Source: Pseudomonas sp. BBP2017 | Lineage (GTDB): Bacteria > Pseudomonadota > Gammaproteobacteria > Pseudomonadales > Pseudomonadaceae | NCBI RefSeq assembly: GCF_003024385.1 | Contig: NZ_PVZN01000010.1 | Coordinates: 1-64,000, forward strand | Length of the DNA stretch: 64,000 nt | Reading direction: 5' to 3' | Part shown: positions 56,183-64,000 of the stretch, piece by piece | How positions within the stretch are numbered: position 1 is the stretch's first letter | How the letters are laid out: each line of letters begins with the position of its first letter | Translations under genes and position numbers: made by a program | Notes under the pieces: model-generated | Seen by the model: the letters and a program-made list of their open reading frames with translations, nothing else | Databases searched by the model: none | Told to the model about the DNA's origin: nothing

Positions 56183-56932
56183 TCAAAAACCGATGAAGCT
56201 GTAGTGTCCGGCCGCTTCGCTGCGGATCCGGGCACCAGCGGCCTGCAGCTGTGCACACAGCTGCGGGTCAAGTACGTGCAGGGTCCAGGGCGCGATCTGC
56301 TCCTCGGTGCGGACCTGCTGCAGTGCCAGGGCCAGGGCCTGGGTATCGGGCAGGTAGGCGGTGAAGCCGTTGCCCTTCAGCGCGCTGGTGTCGATGCCCA
56401 AGGCTTGGCAGATGGCGACCTTGCTGCGGATATCGTCACGGTCGGCCTGGCGCGAGCGTTCGATCAGCTCGGCCAGGCGCCGGTCGACCAGGTGCTGGCC
56501 GTGAATCAAGGGCGGGCCGCTTTGCCAGGCCTCGCCGGGACAGTCTTTGGCTTCAGGGCGCAAGGGGATGTGCGGGTTGATTTCCATCGGATAGATGCGG
56601 CACACCAGTGGCCGGATCTCATAGATGGTGCAGCGGTCGTCGGCATCCAGGTTGCGGCAGCGTTCAGGGTTGAAGGCGGCGAAGGTGATCGCCACATGCG
56701 CCTCGGTGCTGCCACACGGCACAGGCCAGGAACGGCGCAAGGCATGTTCGCGTTGCTCGGCGGGCAAGCCCAGGCCATTGGCCAGGAAGGCTTCGACCAG
56801 GACGATCAGTTGGCCGCCGGAGTTCGTCCACTGGCGGGCTTCGCTCAGCGTCAGGGGGACGTGGTGGCCAGTGCAGCATTTGCCGCAGCCGGTGCAGTCG
56901 AAGCGGATATTGCCAGTTTGGGCAGTGTTCAC
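56183..56932 (-). CDS. YkgJ family cysteine-cluster protein
   Basis: 249-residue protein with CTGCGKCCTGHHVPLT at the N-terminus, and CRNLDADDRCTIYEIRPLVC further on, the Cys cluster of the YkgJ (CxxCxxCC) family. Such proteins bind Zn or Fe; function not established. It converges on the Aer gene. Confidence 0.88.
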   Translation of the reverse strand: MNTAQTGNIRFDCTGCGKCCTGHHVPLTLSEARQWTNSGGQLIVLVEAFLANGLGLPAEQREHALRRSWPVPCGSTEAHVAITFAAFNPERCRNLDADDRCTIYEIRPLVCRIYPMEINPHIPLRPEAKDCPGEAWQSGPPLIHGQHLVDRRLAELIERSRQADRDDIRSKVAICQALGIDTSALKGNGFTAYLPDTQALALALQQVRTEEQIAPWTLHVLDPQLCAQLQAAGARIRSEAAGHYSFIGF

Positions 56933-57016
56933 GGTTTAGCGGGGACTCGATAGACAATGGGCTCGATTGTGCCTGAGGTTCAGGCACTTTCAAGCACAAC
57001 GCTCATCGGTTGTGTG

Positions 57017-57916
57017 TCAGCCTTCTTCGAAGGCCACCGCTCGGGCGGCGACGATCAGGCAGTCGGTCAGGTCCGGCGAGGAGAACTTGGTCAGCACCGC
57101 ATTGGCCCCGGCGAGCCTGGCTTTTTCGCTGTTCATTGCACTGTCCAGAGAGGTATGCAGCAGTACATAGAGGTGCTTGAAGTCCGGGGTGTCGCGCAGG
57201 GTGCGGGTGAAGGCGTAGCCGTCCATTTCGGACATTTCGATATCCGAGACCACCACGTTGATTTCCTGTTCGGTGCCTTGCAGCTCCAGCAGGGTGTTGA
57301 TCGCATCCTTGGCACTGCGCGCAGTGTGGCATTCGATCCCGAGGCTGCGCAGGGTGTGCACCGATTGCTGCAGGGCGACCTGGCTGTCATCGACCACCAG
57401 GATATTGGTGGCGGCAAGCACTGCGGCATCATCCGCGCTCAACTCACTGGTGAGCACTTCGTGAGCAGGCGGGGCGATGCCGTGGATGACTTTTTCGATG
57501 TCCAGCACCTGCACCAGAGTGTTGTCGACCCGGGTGACGCCAGTGATGAACGACTTGTTGCCCGAGCCATAGGGCGGCGGTTTGATGTCGGTGCTCAGGC
57601 AATGCACGATCTTGCTCACCGCCTGCACATGCAGGCCCTGCTTGGAGCGGCTGATGTCGGTGACGATCAGGCAGCCACCCTGGGGATCTTCCAGCGGTTG
57701 CTCGCCAATGGCGCGGGACAGGTCGATCACCGACAGCGAGTTGCCACGCAGGGTGGCCACGCCTTTGACGTGGGGGTGCGACTCCGGCAGCTTGGTCAGC
57801 GGCGGGCAGGGGATGATTTCACTGACCTTGAGCAGGTTGATCGCCATCAGCTTGCCACTGCGCAGAGTGAACAGCAGCAACGACAGCGAGTCCGCGCGGG
57901 CATTTTGCGTGGCCAT
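57017..57916 (-). CDS. cheV: Chemotaxis coupling protein CheV
   Basis: 299-residue protein with a CheW-like domain (about 1-150, FTLRSGKLMAINLLKVSEII) and a receiver domain (about 165-295, ILVVDDSQVALQQ, phospho-acceptor Asp in VVVSDIEMSEMDGYAF). CheV joins receptors to the CheA kinase. A FliA-like promoter lies upstream. A start two codons earlier (57922) is possible. Confidence 0.94.
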   Translation of the reverse strand: MATQNARADSLSLLLFTLRSGKLMAINLLKVSEIIPCPPLTKLPESHPHVKGVATLRGNSLSVIDLSRAIGEQPLEDPQGGCLIVTDISRSKQGLHVQAVSKIVHCLSTDIKPPPYGSGNKSFITGVTRVDNTLVQVLDIEKVIHGIAPPAHEVLTSELSADDAAVLAATNILVVDDSQVALQQSVHTLRSLGIECHTARSAKDAINTLLELQGTEQEINVVVSDIEMSEMDGYAFTRTLRDTPDFKHLYVLLHTSLDSAMNSEKARLAGANAVLTKFSSPDLTDCLIVAARAVAFEEG

Positions 57917-57956
57917 AGGCACCTTCAGGACAGATTGAATGGGGGGATATGCCGGG

Positions 57957-57983
57957 TTATCGACCCGCCAGTCCCTGGCTTTA
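57957..57983 (-). promoter_or_regulatory. FliA promoter of cheV
   Basis: On the minus strand TAAAGCCA, 11 bases, GTCGATAA: one mismatch from the -10 GCCGATAA and a good -35. It starts about 40 bases before the cheV ATG. Confidence 0.65.
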
Positions 57984-57997
57984 ATCGCTTGTTCAAA

Positions 57998-59551
57998 TCA
58001 GCGTAGACCCAGGCGCTTGGCCAGGCGACCGAGATTGGCGCGGTCCAGGCCCAGTTCGCGGGCGCTACTGGCCCAATTGTGCTGATGGCGTTCAAGACAG
58101 GCCTGGATCAGCTGGCGCTGGTAATCATCGAGGGCCTGGCGCAGGTCGCCGCCAGGCAGGGGCACTTCGGCAGGTAGCTGTGCCTGGCTGTGGTTGGCCA
58201 CAGGTTCGACCGGTCTGAGGTCCAGGTCTGCAGCATCCAGGGTCAGAATCTTCGGGCGTTGCCGATGCTGGCCCAGGGCTTTGAGCGCCGAGCGGCCGAT
58301 CAGGTGCTCCAGTTCACGCACGTTGCCCGGCCAGTCGTAGGCCAGCAGCGCGCTTTGTGCCTCGCTGCTCAGGCGCAGACTGCCCAGGCCCATGCGCGAG
58401 CGATTCTGTTCGAGAAAGTAGCCGCTGAGCAGCAGCACATCGCGCCCGCGTTCGCGCAGCGGCGGCACCAGCAATGGGTAGACACTCAGACGGTGATAGA
58501 AGTCAGCGCGATAACGTCCGGCGCGTACTTCATCGGCCAGGTCGCGGTTGGTCGCGGCGATCAGACGGACATCGACGCGGTGTTCCTGGTCTGAGCCCAA
58601 TCGCTGCAATTGCCCGCTCTGCAGCACACGCAACAGCTTGGCCTGTACGGTCAGGGACAGCTCGCCGACTTCGTCAAGAAACAGCGTACCGCCGTTGGCC
58701 AGTTCGAACTTGCCGCGCCGTTCGCCGACGGCGCCGGTAAAGGCGCCGCGCACATGGCCAAACAGCTCGCTCTCCACCAGGGTGTCGGGCAAGGCCGCGC
58801 AGTTGAGGCTGATCATCGGCTTGTCGGCACGGCTTGAGGCCTGGTGGATGGCCTGGGCCACCAGCTCCTTGCCGACCCCGGTTTCGCCAGTGATCAGCAC
58901 AGTCAGGTCGCTACTGCCGACCAGCTGGATTTCCTCCAGCAGGCGTTTATGCGATTTGCTCTGTCCGATCAGCTCCTTGTGTTGCTGGCCGCTGGCCTGG
59001 CGATACACCTCGGCGCGTTCATGTTCATCCTCGGCCCGTAACGCCAGACGCTCGATGCGTTCGGCGACGTTGACCGTGGCTTCTGCCAGGCTGGCGAAGG
59101 CTTGCAGGGCATCGAGTTCGACCTGCTGGAACTGCTCCGGGTCCAGCGCATCGAGGGTGATCAGGCCCCAGGGCTGCTCATCGACGAACAGCGGGCAGCC
59201 CATGCAGTCGTGGACTTCCAGGTGCTGGTGCAGGCCTTCGACCAAGCCGTCGTAAGGGTCGGGCAGTTCGCTGTCGCTGGCAAAACGGGTGGGTGCGCTG
59301 TTACTGAGAATGGCCTCGAAGCGCGGGTGTTCGTTGACCTTGAAGCGCCGCCCAAGGGTGTCGGTACTCAAACCATCGACCGCCAGCGGCACCAGCCAGT
59401 CACCGTCCAGGCGCAACAGTGCGGCAGCGTCGCAGGGCAGCAGGCTGCGCATGGCTTCGAGCAGGCGTCGGTAGCGTTCGCGCTCGGGCAGGTCGCGGGC
59501 CAGATCGCTGACCAGCGGCAGCAGGGCGGTGAGCAGGGATTTTGCGGTCAT
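57998..59551 (-). CDS. norR: Nitric-oxide-responsive regulator NorR (FhpR)
   Basis: 517-residue sigma-54 activator. A GAF domain (about 1-170) senses NO through non-haem iron; the AAA+ domain has GETGVGKELVAQA and GAFTGAVGERRG; a Fis-type helix-turn-helix closes the protein. Divergent from hmp with two NorR-type sites between. Corresponds to FhpR of P. aeruginosa, which controls the flavohemoglobin gene. Confidence 0.95.
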   Translation of the reverse strand: MTAKSLLTALLPLVSDLARDLPERERYRRLLEAMRSLLPCDAAALLRLDGDWLVPLAVDGLSTDTLGRRFKVNEHPRFEAILSNSAPTRFASDSELPDPYDGLVEGLHQHLEVHDCMGCPLFVDEQPWGLITLDALDPEQFQQVELDALQAFASLAEATVNVAERIERLALRAEDEHERAEVYRQASGQQHKELIGQSKSHKRLLEEIQLVGSSDLTVLITGETGVGKELVAQAIHQASSRADKPMISLNCAALPDTLVESELFGHVRGAFTGAVGERRGKFELANGGTLFLDEVGELSLTVQAKLLRVLQSGQLQRLGSDQEHRVDVRLIAATNRDLADEVRAGRYRADFYHRLSVYPLLVPPLRERGRDVLLLSGYFLEQNRSRMGLGSLRLSSEAQSALLAYDWPGNVRELEHLIGRSALKALGQHRQRPKILTLDAADLDLRPVEPVANHSQAQLPAEVPLPGGDLRQALDDYQRQLIQACLERHQHNWASSARELGLDRANLGRLAKRLGLR

Positions 59552-59565
59552 AAAGACTCCTGTTG

Positions 59566-59602
59566 GTCTTAATGACTATATATCACTTGTAGTCTTTATT
59601 AC
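59566..59602. promoter_or_regulatory. Two NorR-type sites between norR and hmp
   Basis: GTCTTAATGAC (59566-59576) and GTCTTTATTAC (59592-59602) both fit the NorR pattern GT-N7-AC with an AT-rich centre. A weak sigma-54-like TGGCAT-N5-CTGA lies at 59644-59658 ahead of hmp. Confidence 0.65.
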
Positions 59603-59704
59603 TCATTAAATTTTAAGCTATTGATTTATAACGATTTTACAGTTGGCATGGAAACTGAATTAGCCAAGGCATTCATCAAGAAGCCACAGGCTCAGGAGTC
59701 ATCC

Positions 59705-60886
59705 ATGCTCAATGCCCAGGATCGTGCGATCATCAAAGCCACTGTTCCCCTGCTGGAAAGCGGCGGTGAGGCGCTGACCACGCACTTCTACAAGCTTATG
59801 CTCAGCGAATACCCAGAGGTGCGTCCGCTGTTCAACCAGGCGCACCAGGCCAGCGGCGACCAGCCTCGGGCGCTGGCTAACGGTGTACTGATGTATGCCC
59901 GGCACATTGACCAACTCGAACAACTCGGTGGTTTGGTCGGCCAGATCATCAACAAGCATGTGGCCTTGCAGATCCTTCCGGAACATTACCCGATCGTTGG
60001 TAGCTGTCTGCTGCGTGCCATCGAAGAAGTACTCGGCAAGGAAATCGCCACCTCGCAAGTGATTGCTGCCTGGGGCGCCGCTTACCAGCAACTGGCCGAT
60101 ATCCTCATCGGTGCCGAAGCCGACATCTATGCCCAGAAGGCTGCTGCGCCTGGTGGCTGGCGTGGTGCGCGCGACTTCAAACTGGTGCAGCGCGTCGATG
60201 AAAGCAGTGAAATCGTTTCCTTCTACTTCGCTCCGCTCGATGGTGGTGCGATCCTCAGCGCTGAACCCGGTCAGTACATCGGCCTGCAGCTGTTCATCGA
60301 CGGCGTGGAACAGCGCCGCAACTATTCGCTGTCGGCCCTGAGCAATGCCGGTCAGTACCGCATCAGCGTCAAGCGCGAGGCCGGTGGCAAGGTTTCCAAC
60401 TACCTGCATGAGCAACTGGCCGTGGGCGATACCATCAAGTTGTTCCCGCCATCGGGCGAGTTCACCTTGAGCGCCAGCGACAAGCCACTGGTGCTGATTA
60501 GCGGCGGCGTTGGCATCACCCCGACCCTGCCGATGCTTGAAGCGGCCCTGGAAAGTGGCCGTCTGGTGCACTTCATCCATTGCGCACGCAACGGCGCGGT
60601 GCATGCGTTCCGCGACTGGGTCGATGGCCTGGCGGCGCGTCACCCGCAGTTCAAGCGCTTCTACTGCTATGCCGAAGACGACGGTGTCAGTGAGCCTGCC
60701 GATGCCGTTGGCCTGCTGACTGCCGACCAGTTGAACGAATGGCTGCCCCAGGAGCGTGACCTGGATGCCTACTTCCTCGGTCCGAAAGGTTTCATGGCTA
60801 CGGTCAAGGCTCACCTCAAGGGCCTGGGCGTTCCTGAAAAGCAGAGCCGCTACGAGTTCTTCGGCCCGGCTTCGGCGCTGGAATAA
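59705..60886 (+). CDS. hmp: Flavohemoprotein (nitric oxide dioxygenase)
   Basis: 393-residue enzyme that oxidises NO to nitrate. The globin half (1-138; haem-binding His in VNKHVALQI-like NKHVALQI) is followed by FAD and NAD domains with RRNYSLS, GGKVSNYLH and GGVGITPTLPML. The in-frame start at 59621 has no binding site; this one is preceded by AGGAG. Known also as fhp in P. aeruginosa. Confidence 0.97.
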   Translation: MLNAQDRAIIKATVPLLESGGEALTTHFYKLMLSEYPEVRPLFNQAHQASGDQPRALANGVLMYARHIDQLEQLGGLVGQIINKHVALQILPEHYPIVGSCLLRAIEEVLGKEIATSQVIAAWGAAYQQLADILIGAEADIYAQKAAAPGGWRGARDFKLVQRVDESSEIVSFYFAPLDGGAILSAEPGQYIGLQLFIDGVEQRRNYSLSALSNAGQYRISVKREAGGKVSNYLHEQLAVGDTIKLFPPSGEFTLSASDKPLVLISGGVGITPTLPMLEAALESGRLVHFIHCARNGAVHAFRDWVDGLAARHPQFKRFYCYAEDDGVSEPADAVGLLTADQLNEWLPQERDLDAYFLGPKGFMATVKAHLKGLGVPEKQSRYEFFGPASALE

Positions 60887-60915
60887 CACGGTTTTCCCAA
60901 CCTACGGTTGAAAGC

Positions 60916-60947
60916 GCAAGGCACAGCCAGCGATGGCTGTGCCTTGC
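60916..60947. other. Long perfect hairpin behind hmp
   Basis: GCAAGGCACAGCCA-GCGA-TGGCTGTGCCTTGC: 14-15 paired bases with a GCGA tetraloop, 30 bases after hmp. No T tract, so a Rho-independent end is uncertain; it may stabilise the hmp mRNA end. Confidence 0.5.
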
Positions 60948-61057
60948 GACGTTTGGTCGCCTTCTCAAACAGGGCGCCTGGCCTTTTTACTGCATGCAGA
61001 AAAAGCGTCATGCGTGTGGCGCATCATCCTTCCAGCCGTATCAAGGAAAGCGAAATC

Positions 61058-61528
61058 GTGAACATAAAATGGGCAGACAAACTGCGCAAAGGCCTGCATG
61101 GCTCAGCTGACTCGCTGGGCAACCTCTGCGTCGAAGCTTTTCACTACCTGGCCCTGTTCGGCATCGGTGCGATCACCGCCTATGCGGCGGTGGCGACTTT
61201 CATCGAAATGCTCGGCAAGGGCGGTGTCAGCGTCGATGACATCCTGCTGCTGTTCATCTACCTCGAGCTGGGGGCGATGGTCGGGATCTACTTCAAGACC
61301 AACCACATGCCGATCCGCTTCCTGCTCTATGTGGCGATCACCGCACTGACGCGCCTGCTGATCGGCGACGTCTCGCACCACAAGGCGCCGGATGTCGGCT
61401 TGCTGTATGTGTGTGGTGGCATCTTGCTGTTGGCGTTTGCGATTCTGGTGGTGCGCTACGCCTCGTACCAATACCCGTCGACCAAGGCTATCGATGCGAG
61501 CGGCAAGGAGCTCGAGGAAGGTAAGTAG
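61058..61528 (+). CDS. psiE: Phosphate-starvation-inducible PsiE family protein
   Basis: 156-residue membrane protein, GTG start with AAGGAAAG upstream. It has four hydrophobic segments (ALFGIGAITAYAAVATFIEM; LLLFIYLELGAMVGIYF; IRFLLYVAITALTRLLIGD; VGLLYVCGGILLLAFAILV). PsiE family; the role is unknown. An in-frame start at 60908 lacks support. Confidence 0.85.
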   Translation: MNIKWADKLRKGLHGSADSLGNLCVEAFHYLALFGIGAITAYAAVATFIEMLGKGGVSVDDILLLFIYLELGAMVGIYFKTNHMPIRFLLYVAITALTRLLIGDVSHHKAPDVGLLYVCGGILLLAFAILVVRYASYQYPSTKAIDASGKELEEGK

Positions 61529-61535
61529 CATCCTC

Positions 61536-61642
61536 TGTAGGAGCCGGCCTTGCCAGCGATAGGGCCAATGACGCTTGTATATCAGATGGCCTCAGGATTG
61601 TTACCGCTTTGCGGTCGATCGCCGGCAAGGCCGGCTCCTACA
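61536..61642 (+). repeat. Second-class REP-like inverted pair
   Basis: TGTAGGAGCCGGCCTTGCC at left and GGCAAGGCCGGCTCCTACA at right, a widespread Pseudomonas repeat class distinct from the three REPs at 3820, 15389 and 22676. Confidence 0.8.
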
Positions 61643-61661
61643 AATGCAGTGCAGGTACGAA

Positions 61662-61710
61662 ATAAAAAAGGCGAGCCCACCGGGCTCGCCTTTCTACCGT
61701 CTGCGTTGTG
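61662..61710 (+). repeat. Direct repeat A containing a terminator
   Basis: 49 bases repeated at 63878-63926 with two mismatches. The core AAAAAAGGCGAGCCC-AC-CGGGCTCGCCTTT is a terminator hairpin, and TACCGTCTGCGTT follows. It marks the left edge of the effector cassette. Confidence 0.82.
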
Positions 61711-61863
61711 CGCTCGTAGCCCAGGACTGTTTTTGCAATGAATCTCTAATCTGACGGCGGCTTCTGGTCGCCATGTAGGATGTTTCTGAATCACTTTTGG
61801 TGACCTTTTTACCTGTAAATGCCGTGCTAGGTTCCGGGCTCCACTTGCTCAAGGAATCAGTGC

Positions 61864-63285
61864 ATGGCCTACCGCATGAACATGAATGGCCTTGGCGCCG
61901 GGCAACATGGCGACCAGACCACGACTGGGGCCACCTGCCTCAGCAGTCAGACCTCTCACACCCAGGACCGGGTCCCTCACCTGCGCCTCGGGGACAGCAC
62001 CACGCCCTGTCCACAATGTGGCCAGGTCGGGCAAATTGCCGAAGGTTATGACGGCTGGACCATTGACGGTCTGGCAATTGCCGTTGACGGTGTGCAGATC
62101 AATTGCGGCTGCCCGCCCGGCAGCAACCGGCTGATAGCGCCCTTGTACGGCGGGGGAGTCACCGCTGCGCCGACAACCACCGGCTTTTCCGAACCGGCTC
62201 GCCCGGTCGGCCGTTCACCTTCGTCGATGCCCACGTCCAGTTTCGCTTCCACGACTTCCCAGCCGATGGTGGCTGCCGCACCGGGCACGCTGGAACCTGG
62301 CTTCTATGTAGTGCCGCGCAGCATGTCTGGCCAGCAAGTGCTGATTGAGCTGGGCGGCAAAAGCCGCTACCTGTCGGCTCGGCTGCACCGGCTTAATCCG
62401 ACTTTTGCCCAAGGCTACAAGGCGGGTGAGCTGTTCGTCATCGGCGATCCGAACAACGGCACGGCCTGCACGCGGGAGGAGGCCCAGCTGATGGCTGCTG
62501 CCGCTCAGGTCCGCGAGGCGCTGGCGCCGCTCAACGAGGACGAGGCCAATTTCATGGTCCGCTATCAAGGTGAGATTGCCGGGTTGCTAAGTGGCGCGAG
62601 CCAGTCGATGGGGGTTGGCAAGGACATGCTTGGCCAAGGGTTGCGCCAGGTCGAAGGCAGCTTGCGCGCGGTTGAGCAGTTGCACCAACGCATGTTCAGC
62701 ACTTACGGGCACCTGAAGAGCCCGGAGTTCTTCGCCTCACGTCAGCAGTTGTACCGCCAGATTGATGCTCAGTTGAAGAGCGCGTTTCTCAACAAGCAGT
62801 TGAATCTGGGGAGTTACGACACCCTGCGCCGCGATTTGGGGATCTCAACCAAAAGTCTGGTGCACCACTGGAGTCGCGCCGGTGCGCCGGGTGAGATTCC
62901 GGGTTATGCCACGCATCTGGACCAAGTGGCCAAGACGGCGAAGTACCTGAAGTATGGGGGGTATGTCGGGATTGCGTTAGGTGGCGGCGCATCGGTACTC
63001 AAGGTGCAGGAGGTGTGTCGGGCTGGTGAGACAGAGGAATGTAAAAAGGTGCGTTTTACTGAAGCTGGAAGTTTCTCGGGAGGGTTCGGTGGTGGTATGG
63101 CTGGTGCCTACGTGGGAGGAAAGACTGCCGTGGCCGTATGTGGTGGCGCGGCCGTGGCTGGTGGAGTTGGTGTAGCCGTTTGTGGAATTGTATTCGTCGG
63201 AGGTGGAGCGCTTGCGGGCGGCCTGGGCACTAGTGCTGGTGGCGAATGGCTCGGGGAGTTCTTATACGAAAAGATCAAACCATGA
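61864..63285 (+). CDS. PAAR-domain type VI effector with glycine-zipper C-terminus
   Basis: 473 residues. The N-terminal PAAR domain (about 30-105; LRLGDSTTPCPQCG and VDGVQINCGCPPGSNRLIAP) would sit on the tip of the type VI secretion spike. A LysM-like stretch (about 140-200; LEPGFYVVP and RLHRLNPTFAQGYKAGELF) and a helical middle follow. The last 110 residues are glycine-zipper hydrophobic sequence (AGSFSGGFGGGMAGAYVGG), suggesting membrane insertion. An overlapping gene for a membrane protein follows, as expected for immunity. Toxic activity not shown. Confidence 0.8.
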   Translation: MAYRMNMNGLGAGQHGDQTTTGATCLSSQTSHTQDRVPHLRLGDSTTPCPQCGQVGQIAEGYDGWTIDGLAIAVDGVQINCGCPPGSNRLIAPLYGGGVTAAPTTTGFSEPARPVGRSPSSMPTSSFASTTSQPMVAAAPGTLEPGFYVVPRSMSGQQVLIELGGKSRYLSARLHRLNPTFAQGYKAGELFVIGDPNNGTACTREEAQLMAAAAQVREALAPLNEDEANFMVRYQGEIAGLLSGASQSMGVGKDMLGQGLRQVEGSLRAVEQLHQRMFSTYGHLKSPEFFASRQQLYRQIDAQLKSAFLNKQLNLGSYDTLRRDLGISTKSLVHHWSRAGAPGEIPGYATHLDQVAKTAKYLKYGGYVGIALGGGASVLKVQEVCRAGETEECKKVRFTEAGSFSGGFGGGMAGAYVGGKTAVAVCGGAAVAGGVGVAVCGIVFVGGGALAGGLGTSAGGEWLGEFLYEKIKP

Positions 63286-63677
63286 GCGGTTTCTGGAGCT
63301 CTTGGTGGGCATTCGCCTTCATGTTGGCCCCGTATGTGATCGGATTAGCGGGCGTGGTCATGGAAACCCATCTAGCCCGTAGCCGCGACTTCGACATCAT
63401 CATTGCAAGCCTTCCAAACAGCGTTTGGCTAAAGTTGCAAATACCTTTCTGGGGGACGACAAGGTTGAAATCCCGCTGCTACTTGCTCAGCACAATCTGT
63501 GGCGCGATGCTCTATCCAAAATTAAGTGTTCGCTTGGGGATGATGGACGCAGAAGATTTGCGCAACTTTCCTCCGCGACTGCGGCGCCGAATGTTGATCG
63601 CTTCCTGGCTGTTAATCATTGCTGCTGTCTGGCTTGCGATAGGCCTTGCCTTGATCAAGCTCTTCTCAACAAGGTGA
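63282..63677 (+). CDS. Predicted membrane immunity protein
   Basis: 131-residue protein with two clear membrane segments (about 7-26, WWAFAFMLAPYVIGLAGVVM; and about 107-128, ASWLLIIAAVWLAIGLALIK). Start overlaps the effector stop as ATGA, so it is translationally coupled. Inner-membrane immunity proteins usually protect from pore-forming effectors. No family recognised; function inferred from position. Confidence 0.65.
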   Translation: MSGFWSSWWAFAFMLAPYVIGLAGVVMETHLARSRDFDIIIASLPNSVWLKLQIPFWGTTRLKSRCYLLSTICGAMLYPKLSVRLGMMDAEDLRNFPPRLRRRMLIASWLLIIAAVWLAIGLALIKLFSTR

Positions 63678-63865
63678 GAGGCTGGGAGTTTTTCTGGTGG
63701 ACTCGGTGGTGGCGCGGTTCTAGCTCTGGCAGGGCCATTGGGCGGGGCTTTGTGCGGAATATAGCTTTAGTTGGGGGCGAATCACTTGTGGGTAGTCTAG
63801 GAGGTTGGGCAGGTGGCGAGTTGCTTGGGGGGGGGCTCGGCGTAATCGAATTATCGGAAGGCTAA
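63678..63865 (+). pseudogene. Orphan effector C-terminus, frameshifted
   Basis: Frame 1 gives AGSFSGGLGGGAVLALAGPL then GGALCGI and a stop; a shifted frame goes on with ALVGGESLVGSLGGWAGGEL and ends VIELSEG. Both match the C-terminus of the full effector (AGSFSGGFGGGMAG and VFVGGGALAGGLG), in order. No PAAR part and no start are present. It looks like the tail of a second, related effector that has decayed. Confidence 0.7.
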
Positions 63866-63877
63866 CACTTAACAGTC

Positions 63878-63926
63878 ATAAAAAAGGCGAGCCCACCGGG
63901 CTCGCCTTTTTACCGTCTGCGTTATG
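63878..63926 (+). repeat. Direct repeat B containing a terminator
   Basis: Second copy of the 49-base repeat at 61662. On the minus strand it lies 4 bases past the stop of the partial gene, for which it is the natural terminator. Confidence 0.82.
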
Positions 63927-63930
63927 TCAT

Positions 63931-64000
63931 TCAGCTAATACTGCGAGCTTGCTCGTTCTCCAGAAATTCTTCCTGTAGCAGGCCGTCGTTCTGGGCGCCG
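63931..64000 (-). CDS. Partial gene, C-terminal 22 codons
   Basis: The frame reads GAQNDGLLQEEFLENEQARS then IS and a stop at 63931; the rest lies beyond the window. The repeat B terminator sits right behind the stop. Not identifiable from this fragment. Confidence 0.5.
   Translation of the reverse strand, partial: GAQNDGLLQEEFLENEQARSIS

Noticed and set aside
63425..63865. 146-codon opening overlapping the immunity gene
   Set aside because: It runs out of frame through the immunity gene before entering the orphan effector tail; only the tail part has homology, so no such protein is claimed.
1..64000. CRISPR arrays, complete insertion sequences, integrase or phage genes
   Set aside because: None seen: no regularly spaced repeats, no full transposase or integrase, and no terminal inverted repeats could be found by eye.

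Overview
This 64 kb window comes from a Pseudomonas chromosome, most likely the P. putida group. It begins in the last part of a 5S rRNA. It carries the conserved order rpsT-murJ-ribF-ileS-lspA-fkpB-ispH, type IV pilus clusters, fruBKA with a divergent cra gene, and putida-type REP palindromes (core CGCGGGGCAAGCCCGCTCCC). No CRISPR array and no complete insertion sequence were seen.

Region 1 (1-29.6 kb) is mostly core genome. It holds a split LetA/PqiA pair with a six-MCE-domain LetB/PqiB protein; rpsT, murJ, ribF, ileS, lspA, fkpB and ispH; a minor-pilin cluster (FimT-like, PilV, PilW, PilX, PilE) without pilY1; thiO; bamD; rluD-pgeF-clpB with a heat-shock promoter; and a tRNA cluster (Asn, Pro, Lys, second identical Pro). 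A RibD-domain reductase, a type II NADH dehydrogenase, small Pseudomonas proteins, yacG-coaE-pilD-pilC and pilA follow. pilB is not between pilC and pilA. A tRNA-Thr follows pilA.

Region 2 (29.6-43 kb) is accessory. It contains a zeta-type kinase gene with a 54-residue partner, a CAP-domain protein, a LysR regulator, a decayed MFS transporter, a LysE exporter, a transposase-like scrap, and three dispersed copies of a two-gene cassette (DUF6124-like then DUF3077-like, all on the minus strand) with conserved upstream DNA and a conserved intergenic hairpin. A dCache chemoreceptor, a lytic-transglycosylase-like lipoprotein and a reversed-order hipA-hipB module lie among or beside them.

Region 3 (43-61.5 kb) is core-like: tatD, cra, fruBKA with a Cra operator, a diguanylate cyclase, an OprD-family porin, an Aer-type receptor, a YkgJ protein, cheV, and the norR (fhpR)/hmp nitric-oxide detoxification pair with two NorR-type sites, then psiE.

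Region 4 (61.6-64 kb) is a type VI secretion PAAR effector-immunity cassette. It is bounded by two 49-bp direct repeats that each contain the same terminator. Behind the immunity gene is a frameshifted remnant of a second effector C-terminus, a layout typical of polymorphic toxin loci.

The best candidates for something undescribed are the triplicated DUF6124/DUF3077 cassette, the repeat-bounded effector cassette with its orphan C-terminus, and the zeta kinase with its small partner. Domain names are recognised from sequence by eye; no database search was run.
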